From positions 882,053 through 946,052 of the forward strand of contig VZTI01001178.1 of NCBI GenBank assembly GCA_013397865.1: 64,000 nucleotides of DNA, in the 5' to 3' direction. The stretch is from Struthidea cinerea (lineage: Eukaryota; Chordata; Aves; Passeriformes; Corcoracidae). A program made the position numbers and the translations under genes. Within the stretch, counting starts at the first letter, position 1. Each line of letters opens with the position of its first letter. Shown here piece by piece: positions 22,476-32,825 of this stretch. The notes under the pieces are model-generated. The model was not told the DNA's origin and searched no databases. It saw only the letters and a list, made by a program, of their open reading frames with translations.

Positions 22476-23200
22476 TCGGAGATGCTGCTCTCCCCAGAAG
22501 CCCAGCCTGGACACGGGTGTAAATCCTCACTCTGCTCCTATTGACAGCGCTACAGAGGGTGAAAATCCTGAAAGGAAAGCGTAAAATTTGGGGCGTTGCA
22601 TGACTTTGGAGCGCAGGAGCACAGGGAAGGAGGATGCTGCCACATCCCCAGAACAGCCCTCCCCACGGGACCACTTCTCCCGGGAGGGCTGTGCTCTGGG
22701 CACAGCAGTGGTTTGAGCTCTGCCGCAGTTCGAGGGCTGAAATGGGTATTTTGGGATAAAACATCAGCTTGTCTCCTGGGCATGAGCTGGAGCCTCGAGC
22801 TCAGCTCTGGGGTACAGACGGAATTCCCTCTGTACAGAGCTTTCCTCTGGGACAGGGGGATGCAGGCAGGAACATCACACCTACCCCGGGGAATGGGAAG
22901 CCCGCCGAGCTGGAGAAACAGCTCAGCAAAGCGTCGGCTGCACCCACAGGGAGCAGGTCCCGAGAGCTCTGGGGGGCCGAGCACCCTCAGCACCCTCAGC
23001 ACCCCCACCGCCAGGTTTTTCGGGTGTCTCCCGCCGGAGCTTTGGGCAAGCAGCAGGAATTACGAAAGGTCCCTTCCCCCGCTGCTCTCGGCCCCGCGGC
23101 TCCATCCCCCACAGGCAGCTGGTTCCCATTACCGGGAGGCTGACAAGGTGCAGGGCTGGCGCGGAGCCTCCTTGGCAGGGAGTTGTGACGAGAGGCAGAG
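22476..23200. other. Unassigned noncoding stretch
   Basis: GC-rich sequence with a 207-codon open frame (22596-23219) that has no family resemblance, no clear splice context and overlaps a 152-codon frame on the other strand. I do not call it a gene. Confidence 0.45.
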
Positions 23201-23374
23201 GCCGGCCGGGTGTCTCTGATGGGTTTCCGGGGCTGTTATCGGCCCGGCGCGACCCCTCCCGTCTGCGCCCGTGCCGGGGGGACCGCGGGGCTGCAGCGGC
23301 TCTGCCCTCGCTCGGGGCCGGGAACGGGACATCCCCGAACGCCGTCTCCTCTCGGTTCAATCCCGTGCTGAGCG
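23201..23374. promoter_or_regulatory. Short CpG-dense island
   Basis: By hand count there are 24 CpG dinucleotides in 174 bp, the densest cluster in the window, with CCGGCCGG, GGCGCG and CCGCGG sites. Such density usually marks a germline-unmethylated promoter or enhancer in birds. No TATA box, exon or splice-donor arrangement points to a particular gene or direction. Confidence 0.4.
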
Positions 23375-24305
23375 TTTCACCTGTCTGCAGGAAACATATC
23401 CCTGCTGCACCCGGCCTGGATAAACTTCCAGCCTTTTATCTGGCGGCAGCAGAAATAACCCAGCTGTGTGCTGGGAGGAATAATCTCCGCAGGCCTTCCT
23501 CCATCCCGGCGTTTCTTGTTGTGCCAAGATCCCGGTGCCCTCCCTTCCCCTTGGCACAGCATTCCCACCCGCAGCCAGGGGTGCTGCCCTGCTTTGGGCG
23601 GGATGGTTTTTCCCAACAGGGCAGCCATTCATGCAGGAGGTCAGCCAAGGCTTGAGGGTTAAATATATTTATTCAATAAAGCAAATAAATATCTGCCCCA
23701 ACTCCTGGGTGTCCACGGCTTCTCCCGCACCTCCCTGGATGAAAGCAGCCCCAGGGCCTCAAATACGAGCAGCACTTCCATGCCCCCAGACAAATTAATC
23801 ACCTCCTTCCCAGGCAGACACATTAAACATAATTTTCCAGCTCTGCCCAGGCACTGCGAGACGCGCTGGAAGCCGCGGCGGCTGGAGAACGCCCCGTGCT
23901 GCGGGGGAGAAGGAATCACCGGGGGATCTGGGGCAGCAAATGTGATTTGTCTTCCCTCTGGTCTCCTTTTTTTTGCCTTTCCCTCTGTTGCTTCGCTTTA
24001 GCTGGGTTTGTGGGATGAGCTCATCCCGTGGGATGGCTCCGGGATGGGTCAGATTTGGGGATCAGAAATGGGATCGTCCTCCCCGGCCTGGCTTGGCAGG
24101 GACCCGCAGCCTCCCTTCCCCCCCCTCCAGCTGAGATCACGACGGTGTGGTCTCCCTAGAAACTCCTTTGGTTTTCCAAGCGCAGCTTATCCATTTCAAT
24201 TGTCCTTCATTAGGCAGTAATCAGGTAATTACCTCCCCTTCAACTCCGGCCCCGGCAGCTCCCCGCACTGCACATTCCCGTTGCCAGCCGCATTAGGGGG
24301 AGATG
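23375..24305. other. Unassigned stretch with AT-rich blocks
   Basis: No gene recognised. AT-rich, repeat-free pieces at about 23655-23690 (AAATATATTTATTCAATAAA) and 24165-24235 (CATTAGGCAGTAATCAGG then TAATTACC) resemble binding-site clusters. Confidence 0.4.
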
Positions 24306-24596
24306 CCATCCTTCCCCAAATGCCATCCTTCTCCAAATGCCATCCTTCCCCATCATTCCATCCTTCCCCATCATTCCATCCTTCTCCATCATTCCATCCT
24401 TCTCCAAATGCCATCCTTCCCCATCTTGCCATCCTTCCCCATCTTTCCGTCCTTCCCCATCATTCCATCCTTCCCCATCATTCCATCCTTCTCCAACGTT
24501 CCATCCTTCCCCATCATTCCATCCTTCTCCAAGTGCCCTCCTTCTCCAGCTGCCATCCTTCCCTGATTGCCATCCATCCTTCTCCAGCATCTTTCC
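24306..24596. repeat. 17/18-bp minisatellite (CATCCTTCCCC unit)
   Basis: About 16-17 copies of two interleaved variants: an 18-bp CATCCTTCCCCATCATTC type and a 17-bp CATCCTTCTCCAAATGC type. Because 17- and 18-bp units are mixed, open frames in all three forward frames and on the reverse strand stay free of stops. These frames are not genes. Confidence 0.95.
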
Positions 24597-24713
24597 AGCT
24601 CTGGCCACCCTGCCAAGACCCTGCTCTCTCTTCCAGCACCCGACCTGATGGGGCAGGGGCAGATTTTGGGGAGCAGAGGGGTTGTCCTGCTCAGCAATGG
24701 AGAGAATAATGCC

Positions 24714-24906
24714 GCAGAATCCCAGAATGGCTTGGGTTGGAAGGCTCCTTAAAGCCCATCCCATTCCAAGCCCCTGCCACGGTCAGGGACACCTTCCACT
24801 GTCCCATTTGGCTCCGAGCCCTGTCCAACCTGGCCTTGAACATTTCCAGGGATGGGGCAGCCACAGCTGCTCTGGGCACCCTGTGCCAGGGCCTGCCCAC
24901 CCTGTC
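24714..24906 (-). mobile_element. CR1 3'-end copy
   Basis: The plus strand reads CAGAATCCCAGAATGG, CTTGGGTTGGAAGG, AGGGACACCTTCCACTGTCC, TGTCCAACCTGGCCTTGAAC and GGGCAGCCACAGCTGCTCTG, the inverted CR1 3' end with its octamer tail at the left. About 193 bp is retained. Confidence 0.93.
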
Positions 24907-26705
24907 CTGCTCCCCCCAGCCTCCCACACTCGTCTCCATTTCAATCCCATTTGCATTTTTCCAATCAAACCCACCGCTCCTGTCCTGTTTAACATCAGCC
25001 ACACCCCACTGCCACACTCCTGACACCTTCCAGGGCCAGGCAACACCCGCGTGTCTGGAAGAGGGAGGAGAGCTCCTGCAACAAGCTCCAGGCTAATTTT
25101 TTCCAAATTTGTCTCCATTTTTCTGGCAATCCTGCCTCAATTTACAGGGATTTTCCTCTGGAGCCTTCCTGGAAACTGATGCTCCAGAGCATCCTCCATC
25201 AGCAGCAGAAAGCCCTGGGCTGCTGGAGCCAAAAGCATCTTGTCCCACCTCTCACCCCAAAACCTTCCCGGAGTCCAACACTGAGAAGAACGAGGATTTG
25301 GGGGCCAATCACCTCTTGGCGAAAATGGTTACTCTGGACTTTTTTTGGCAAATTTGTTCAAAATTTTAGGTTCAATATGAGCTGGTGAACTGTTCCCTTC
25401 TTGCACCTCCTCCAAATCTGCCATATTTTAGCAAATTTTAAGGAAAACGGCACATTAAATTCCTGCCTGGAAGGATCAAGTCCAAGGGCAACATCTGAAT
25501 GGGGCTTTTGGCACTGAACCCTCTTCGTGTGGCTGCTGTGACCCAACACTGTCCTGGGGGCGGTTCCACACCGGGGTTTGTCCAGTGCTGGGTTTGGCTG
25601 TGGGGTTAGGGGTGGATTTTATCCCAGGTGTTTGTTACCAGCTTATCAATAAACAGGGAGAGTTAACCCCGTTAGAATGGGGTGAGCGTCTCCATCTCCC
25701 CCACAGCGGGGCAGGAAGAGGGGTTTAAGTGTTTGGGGTCTGGCCAAGGGCAGACAGATGGAAAATGCCAGGGTAAATCTGTCCCCTGGAGGAGGAGAGT
25801 GAGATGCGGTGCTGCTCCTGTGCTGGGGCACACTGAGGGGTGGGAGCTCCTTCACCCTTAAAACTGTTCCCAAGGCCTGGAAAGTGTCTCTCTGTCTGGA
25901 TCCAAAGTGGTTCTGAAGGTAGGGACGTGTAGGAATTCCCTCTGGAAGGTGCTTGTCCTGCTTTGGGTGTTACCAACAGCAGCCGATGCTCCAGCAGAGG
26001 CTCAGGGCCAAATTCAGTGTCCTCTGTATTCTGTACATGGATTTTTTTATTTTTTTTTTTTTCCAAAGACACCACTTCTCCCCAAAGCAGCACCACTTCC
26101 CAGTGCTCCCTTTGCAGCAGCATCATCCCAATAATCCCCTCGTGGATGTGCAGTGTGCTGAGCCCTCACTGATTCCAGGGGAATGGAGAATGTGCTGGGC
26201 TCCCAGGATGACGCAGGATTTGGTTTTTAGGGAAAAACCCCACTATTCTGTGAGCAGTGTGACTGCAGCAGTGGTCTCGGGTTGGAAAGGCACTCCAGGA
26301 TGAAAGGAGTGATGGAAGTGTCAAATATTATCCTAAAGAGCTCCGTGAAAACTCCTGGATGTTTTAGGAGTGCTGCCAGGTGAGGAGCTGAACAAAGCCA
26401 AGCTCTTCCAGAGGATTTATTTTTGGAGGCTTAACATTGTTTAAAGAGTCAGGTCAGAGCAGCTAACAGGGCTGGGAGCACACAGCCCTGCTTCCCAGCC
26501 CCTCACGGCAGGAGCGGGGCAAAGCTGGGAGCCCCAAAAGGCAACAGGAGCAAATCTGGGATCTCTCCAGGACATTCCTGTGCACAAACACAGCAGGTCT
26601 GGCACTGCCCAGAACCTGCAGCTCCAAGGCCCTGAGATGCTCTGGGGTGGCTCAGGAGCCCCCAGCCTGCTCATGGTCCCTTGAGCCACCTCATAAAGAG
26701 GTGGG
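24907..26705. other. Unassigned stretch containing one copy of a 106-bp dispersed repeat
   Basis: No gene recognised. A T-rich run lies at 26041-26062. The 106-bp repeat is annotated separately. Confidence 0.5.
25333..25438 (+). repeat. 106-bp dispersed repeat, copy 1
   Basis: It starts TCTGGACTTTTTTT and ends CATATTTTAGCAAATTT, and matches 30201-30306 without gaps with nine differences (97/106) by hand alignment. Both edges stop sharply. It is not CR1 and has no terminal repeats I can see. It could be a short retroposon piece, a fragment of an LTR family or a segmental copy. Confidence 0.88.
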
Positions 26706-26981
26706 GACAGGACAGGGAAGGGCTCCCCATGGACAGAGGGCAGGGATGGATGGGATATTGGGACGGAATTGTTCCCTGGGAGGGTGGGGAGGGGCTGGGA
26801 TGGAATTCCCAGAGCAGCTGTGGCTGCCCCTGGATCCCTGGCAGTGTCCAAGGCCAGGTTGGACAGGGCTTGGAGCAGCCTGGGACAGTGGAAGGTGTCC
26901 CTGCCATGGCAGGGGTGGGACTGGCTGAGCTTTAAGATCCCTTCCAAGGCAAACCATCCTGGGATTCTGGGATTCCGTGAT
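26706..26981 (+). mobile_element. CR1 3'-end copy
   Basis: Same order of blocks as the copy at 9841: GGACAGGGAAGGGCTCCCCA, GGGCAGGGATGGATGGGATA, GCAGCTGTGGCTGCCCCTGG, GTCCCTGCCATGGCAGGGGT, then the tail GGGATTCTGGGATTCCGTGA. It is 5'-truncated and noncoding. Confidence 0.95.
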
Positions 26982-28010
26982 CTCCCGACACTGGGGTGCA
27001 GAGACAGAGCTTGGGGGACTCAGAGGACCCAGAAGCCACCGAGCCTGGCTGGGGTCAAAGCTCCCTCCTGTCACTGACTGATCCCAATCAGGACACCACA
27101 AACCTGGGATTGCACATCTCACCAGCAGGATCACAGGGAGAACAGGAAATGAGCCAAATTATGACAATGAAAGACGAGTCTGCAGATCCCATCTGGGGAA
27201 TGATGTTATTGGTGCTTTGCACTCCTGTGGGACTTTTCTGCTGGGACACCGATCCATCCCGGCAGTGCCGTGTGGGCACCGCACGGTCTGAGGGAAGGGG
27301 ATGGAGGAGAACCTCATTTCCAGCAGCACAGTCCTGTTGATCTGGGCTATAGGAGAAAAAATCAAGACATTTCTCACTGCAGTGCTGAAATTCCGATAAA
27401 GCTGCCTCTTCTCCTCCTTGCAGATCAAGCAGGAGATTTTGGTCTCTCCTGTCAGAGCCCTCGTGCTGCTGTTGCTCTTTGCTTGTATCCAGCACAACGA
27501 TGAGGAGCCAAATCCCTGCCCTCCCTTCCCTGGGTGACAGAAATACAAATGGAACGAGCAGGACACATCTCCCTGTCTTGATCTCACATTCAGTTTATTC
27601 CTCCTGCCTTTCTCTGGGTTTCCTTGACAGAAGGAATGAATATTTCCTTACATCCCTTCTGCTGTTGACTTCTCCTGCAAGTCCCCACAGAAGCCTGGCC
27701 AAAACACAGAGGAGGAATGCAAAGAACTGTGGATGGACCCCATTAATCCCAGAACTCCCAGACCACCCAACAATACAGAAATCAGATGGGGCTCGATGGT
27801 GATTTCACCTTTCCCACCCTGTTTGGGGTCCTGCTGTCCCCACCAGGCTCTTTGGTGCTCCCTGAGCTTTGACAGAGCTGGGATCCCATGGAGACATCCC
27901 AGAGCTTTGCCATGCAATGCCCAGGGCATGTTCAGAAGCTTCTGGAGGAGCCATCTCAACCCAGCACCCATTCTTCTGACATTTGGAGCGCAGGGTGATC
28001 CTCCCGCCAA
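26982..28010. other. Unassigned noncoding stretch
   Basis: No gene or transposon recognised. The long minus-strand frame crossing 27648-28559 owes its length to the adjacent minisatellite. Confidence 0.5.
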
Positions 28011-28019
28011 GGACCAGAC

Positions 28020-28335
28020 GAGAGCCAGCCAAGGAGATGACGGTTGGAAGCCAGGCTGGGATGAGCTGGTCCCACAAGGAGGTGATGGTGGGAAGCCAGG
28101 CTGGGACAAGCTGGTCCCACACGGAGGTGGTGGTGGNGAGAGCCAGCCAAGGAGATGACGGTTGGAAGCCAGGCTGGGATGAGCTGGTCCCACAAGGAGG
28201 TGATGGTGGGAAGCCAGGCTGGGACAAGCTGGTCCCACAGGGAGGCGATGGTGGGAAGCCAGGCTGGGACGAGCTGGTCCCACAAGGAGGTGATGGTGGG
28301 AAGCCGGGCTGGGACGAGCTGGTCCCGTCTCTAAG
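28020..28335. repeat. 45-bp minisatellite broken by a single-N gap
   Basis: Units of 45 bp built on GGTGATGGTGGGAAGCCAGG, then CTGGGACAAGCTGGTCCCAC, five to six copies, the first preceded by GAGAGCCAGCCAAGGAGATG. Since 45 bp is 15 codons, the minus strand carries an in-frame 15-residue repeat and stays open for 303 codons. Upstream and downstream of the repeat this frame shows nothing protein-like. The segment before the N (28020-28136) is repeated almost exactly after it. Confidence 0.93.
28137..28137. other. Single-N assembly join
   Basis: One N separates two near-identical 117-bp segments that start GAGAGCCAGCC (28020 and 28138) and differ at about three positions near their right ends. 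This is the signature of two contig ends that were abutted rather than merged. Confidence 0.9.
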
Positions 28336-30200
28336 AAAATAAAAGATGAAATCTTGGAATATGCGTGCCTGAGTGTAAACCAGACTGTTTTTCCCATTGC
28401 TGTGTTGGAGGGAGTCAAAGCCAGGCTAAGAGAGGGGGAGAGCTCTTGGAACGGCTTCATGGATGTATTCAGGTTCACGTGGTGAGATCCAGGGATCCAG
28501 AGCCTCAGGTCCGTTTTTAGTGGTGCTGGGGCTTGGATTTCCTCCTGCTGCAAGCCCATCCAGAGCTCGGGTTCAACACCTGGGAAGGGCAGGACTCAAG
28601 GAACAGCTCGGGGGCTCTCTGCAGGATCCAGACAGTGACAGACACTGGAAAACACCCAGGATTTTCCAAACCATTTCCCACCATCCAGACCCCACCAGCT
28701 CCTCCCCTGTCACCCACCATGAACTCCCCACCCCCTCTGCAGCCCCCTGGAGCTGCTGGAGCCCCGTTTCCCTCTGGGTGCAAAGAGGGGGAGAGAGTTT
28801 GACTTGCAAATCTCATTTCGGTTCCTTGTTGAGAGTTGAGCACCTCAGCAGCGCTGTTTCACTGATGTTCCTCCAGCATCCTCCATCCCCTTGTGCCCAA
28901 AGAGGTGCCACCAGGATGTGGGGATGCAACAGAGACCCCTGGATTGCACTGCCATGAATGGATCCACTTTAACGGCCTCAATCTCCAAATATCCATGACA
29001 AACATTCCCATTCCCAGCTCCACAGCTCAATCTCAACATATTCCCCTTTAATGAGCTTTTTTCGGAGAAAAATCCACACCCACCTTTGGGACTGAGCAAC
29101 TTGGATGGGTTTTACAAAAAGTTTTACATGTGGCATCTTTTTATATAAAAAAATACCCCAAGTGCTGTCAGAAAGTGGCAGTTTTGTCACAACTGAAACC
29201 ATTTGCAGGAAAGGGCTCTCAGACGAGTTTCCTGTTTGAAAAAGAAAACAAAAAAACGCTCTTTGAATGTCCTGAGATTGTCAAAAACATCCTGTTTTGA
29301 CATTCAAAGAAAATTTGTGTTTTGGCTGGCAACAAGTTTGTTAAAGAATAAGGATTTTCAGAAAGAATGGGGGAAAACACTTCCACCACCCCACCCCAAC
29401 CCAAAGTTTGCTTCAGGGTGAAGCCCATGGGTGAGCCCAGTTCCAATTCCAGGCCTGGGGGGCTTGGATTTATGGGCATTGAAATGGAGCTGCTGGCTTT
29501 GGGAAGCAACCAGGTGTATGGCAGCTCAAAATATGGGAAAAAATTCCAGCCTGGTTGGGTCACATGTGTGGCTGACCACTGACACTCCAGGGATCCAGGT
29601 TTATGCGGGAAAAATCCAGTAATAACATCATCTACTCCCCGCAGGTCCCGGTGAGCAGTGGGAGACTGCTTTATCCTTGGAAAGCAATGGAATATTGACT
29701 TTAAGGAAATAGGAAAGAGCAGGTTTTGAGGGGTTGAACTCGGGGCTGCCCAAGCTGCCAGTGCTTTTCCTCCTGGGAGCATCTCTGGGATGCTCCAGCC
29801 CCAGGGCACCTTTGGATCGCTGGGAACCCGCCAAGATTTTCCACCCACCTCAAATCTGGGTGCTCCCAGCTCCCATTCCAAACCTGGATGTCAGGGATGC
29901 GATCCCAAGGCAGCTGAGCCCGAGGTGTCTGCAGCCATCCCTGGATTTTGGGCCAAGGCACAGGAGTGAAAGCAGCCGCAAGGAGCCAAGGGAGGTTCAG
30001 GCCAGGTCCAAGCAAAGGGATTTGGTGCCAAATTAATTTATTTTTGGAAGAAGCAAATGGTTCTTTTGACATTCAAGAGGAGTTTTTTGGGTGAGAAGTC
30101 AACCCTGCTGTGCTGGCTGCTTTTAAAGCTAAAGTATCCATAAAAATTTTATAAAAACCCAAACATTCTTCTGGGCAATGACAAGGAGGAGAATGGTTTG
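28336..30200. other. Unassigned noncoding stretch
   Basis: No gene recognised. A hairpin-forming inverted repeat at 29261-29309 is listed separately. An AATAAA at about 28339-28344 follows the minisatellite, but there is no evidence that it is used. Confidence 0.5.
29261..29309. repeat. Small inverted repeat (11-bp perfect stem)
   Basis: CTTTGAATGTC at 29261-29271 pairs perfectly with GACATTCAAAG at 29299-29309. An alternative inner stem, TGTCAAAA with TTTTGACA, uses the same right half. A TTTTGACATTCAA word recurs near 30064. It may be a chance hairpin or the end of a small inverted-repeat element. Confidence 0.6.
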
Positions 30201-30306
30201 TCTGGACTTTTTTTGCCAAATTTGTTCAAAATTTTAGGTGTGATCTGAGCTGGTGAACAGTTTCCTTCTTGCAGCTCCTCCAGATCTGCCATATTTTAGC
30301 AAATTT
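30201..30306 (+). repeat. 106-bp dispersed repeat, copy 2
   Basis: Gapless partner of 25333-25438, 97 of 106 positions identical, same orientation, about 4.9 kb away. Flanking sequences are unrelated apart from a vague AATGG similarity just upstream. Confidence 0.88.
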
Positions 30307-32386
30307 GAGCACAGCAAACATTCAGATTGGAGATTATCCCCATAGCACCAGCCCTGAGAGGTTTTAAACGCCTTTATGGCTCTTGGGATTCTTGGTAGAA
30401 AATGGGATGCAAGGAGTTGCTGGATTCAATGATTTATAAGCCCTGACACTCTAAATTCATTAGGCACCAGTGGACAAAATGCAAATCCAGGAGCAGGGAA
30501 GGAGAACACGGCACTAAGCGGATTCCAGATGATGGATATCCAAGTTCCCACGTGATGAAAGAGCCAAGCTATGGAAGGTGTCTGCAGCCACAAACCAAAG
30601 TCTATTAAAGCTCCTTGTTCTGGGGAGTACTGAGCAAAGCTCGGGAGAAAAACTGGATAAAATAAATGCTTTTGATTTCCTAATATGTTTTGAGCTCAGG
30701 CCAAGGGCTCAGCTGGTTTTCCTGGGAATTACACTCGGCTGTGTGCAGGGAAACAGCTCTTTAGCCTGGAACAATCTCTGGAGCTGCTGAAATGCATCCC
30801 AGCTGGGGGATGTCAACCTGGCCTCAGCAAAACCTCCCTTCTCTGCCGATGGAAACGGGATTGGGCTGGGAGTGCTCCACATTCAGCACCAGCCCTAAAA
30901 ATGTGGGGTTGGTGCTGCTTAAAGCCAAAAGTCCCCTCTGTGGGAGAGGTGCTGCTACAACTCGTAAGGGCTGAGCAACCTGGGAGCACCTCCCTGTGCC
31001 CTGGAAGTGACAGGAGGGGACCAGGAGATGCTGTGGGACAAACCTGCAGGGGTTGCCGGAAAATGGGCCCAAACCAGCTGGGTTTGGGCACCCTGGGGGT
31101 GAGTGTTGGTATCTGTGCCCCTTGGGGTGCCAGCTTTGTGCAATATTGCACCTCATGTCTCACCTCTTCCACGTTTTCCTCTGGAAGCTTTGTTCTTCCC
31201 TCTCATTTCTTTTTTTTTTTCCTACTTGGTTTTCCCCCTACTTTTCCCCTTTTGCCAACATTTCCTGCTTGTAAATGAGAGCAAGAAGGAGTTTTTGGGG
31301 GTGGAGCAGGGATCATATGGACATTTTTGGGCTCTGATAGAGGCTGGAGGTGCTGGCAGCTCTCTCAAAGCCCGGCTGATGGCTTTGTGATGTGGGCTCT
31401 GGAATGTCCCATCTGGGAGAGAGCCGGGGCCAAGCTCACCCACTCACATATTTTTCCAGGGATGTGTTCCTGCACATATGTTCAGGGACGGGAGAAACCT
31501 GCTAAAGAGATAACCCCAGCACATCCCAGCTCCATCCTGCTCCCAGGCCTGCTCCAGATCCTTCTGCTGCTCCCAGCTCTGGCCACGGACACGGACCGAG
31601 AAGGAAAAGCTCTCCCTGGAGCCTGGCCCGGGTTAACACCATGTCAGAGTCCTGGAGGGACAGAAGGGCTCCACGCTGGGAGCAGCAGGTTGGTGAGGGC
31701 TGGGAATGCCATCCTGGAGCTGTCTCTGTGCCCAGTTCTTGGCACTGAGGGCTGGGTCCTGCCCTCTTGGATGGAATTTGGAGGATTTTTCCCCTGTCCT
31801 TGAGGAAATGCCCTCTGAGATAGAGGAGAGGCAGGGAAGGGCTCTCAGCAGTGCCCCACTCTGCTTTGCAGGGGGAAAATGGTCCTTTGGTGGGCTCAGG
31901 GACACGAGGTGAGCCTGAATAACAAAGGGGATATTAATTATCTATTAATTATCTCTCAGCCCAGCTTCTCCCAGGTCTGGACTAAAACCTTCTCACCAGA
32001 AATCCTGGGCAAACAGGAACGAGAAGCAACACAATTCCCCCAAAGCCTTGGGAACCCCTCCGTTTCCTTGAACTCCTCAGCTGAGATGGATAAATCCCAG
32101 TTCCCAGCAGCCTTTTGCTCCTCCATCCCTCAGTTTGTTGGTGTAGGGAATACCTGAGGACGTGGTAACAGCCTGGAATATTTAACCAACAGGAGGGGAA
32201 GAATCAGGGTGTTCTGAGAGCATCTTCTGCGGCATTGGAGGATCCCCACGGGAGGAGCAGCCCAGGCAGGGCTGACACCTCAGATTTTTGTGGCAAAGAC
32301 CTGCCATGGATATTTCCCTCCTTGCACATGGATATTTTCCCATGGATATTTTCCCCTTTGTAAACCTTTTGTGTCTGGGTTTGCAC
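30307..32386. other. Unassigned noncoding stretch
   Basis: No gene or transposon recognised. Open frames of up to 158 codons lack motifs and are contradicted by frames on the other strand. Confidence 0.5.
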
Positions 32387-32500
32387 GCTCGTCTGCCACC
32401 CCTGGGTGATCCAGGTGGTGTTTTCTGACAGATTTCATGGGTTTAGGAGCTTGGGGAGTTTTAGGTTCCGAGTTAAAGCCTTCAGGAGACCCAAAACTTT
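32387..32500 (+). repeat. Left arm of inverted repeat pair
   Basis: The reverse complement of this segment occurs at 36186-36299. It starts GCTCGTCTGCCACC and includes GATCCAGGTGGTGTTTTCTG and TTAGGAGCTTGGGGAGTTTT, and the match runs into the GAGTT pentamer array at its inner end. Only a few substitutions are visible over about 114 bp. Confidence 0.92.
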
Positions 32501-32825
32501 GAGTTGAGTTGAGTTGAGTTGAGCTGAGTTGAGTTGAGTTGAGCTGAGTTGAGTTGAGCTGAGTTGAGCTGAGTTGAGTTGAGTTGAGCTGAGTTGAGTT
32601 GGGTTGAGCTGAGTTAAGTTGAGTTGAGCTGAGTTGAGCTGAGTTGAGCTGAGCTGAGTTGAGTTGAGCTGAGTTGAGTTGAGCTGAGCTGAGCTGAGCT
32701 GAGCTGAGTTGAGCTGAGTTGAGTTGAGTTGAGTTGATCTAAGTTGATTTGAGTTGAGCTGAGTTGAGTTGGGTTGAGCTGAGTTGAGCTGAGTTGAGCT
32801 GCGTTGAGCTGAGTTGAGTTGAGTT
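32501..32825 (+). repeat. (GAGTT/GAGCT)65 pentamer microsatellite
   Basis: Exactly 325 bp, 65 pentamers, all in phase. Most are GAGTT or GAGCT, with rare GGGTT, AAGTT, GATCT, GATTT and GCGTT. No insertion or deletion breaks the phase. Interleaved T and C variants suggest the array grew by copying multi-unit blocks. Confidence 0.99.

Noticed and set aside
22596..23219. 207-codon frame beside the CpG island as a first exon
   Set aside because: No similarity to a known protein, antisense frame of similar length, and no convincing splice donor could be assigned.
23350..23366. GGTTCAATCCC as a tRNA T-loop
   Set aside because: No A-box, D-arm or matching acceptor stem could be found upstream at the required distance.
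24306..24596. Regular CATCC repeats as a CRISPR array
   Set aside because: Units are contiguous with no spacers and the genome is avian; it is a minisatellite.
26041..26062. T run as the poly-A tail of a processed pseudogene
   Set aside because: No recognisable gene sequence follows it on the minus strand and no flanking duplication is seen.
27648..28559. 303-codon minus-strand open frame as a repeat protein
   Set aside because: The repetitive part is a 45-bp minisatellite, the frame crosses an N join that duplicates sequence, and the non-repeat ends show no protein family.
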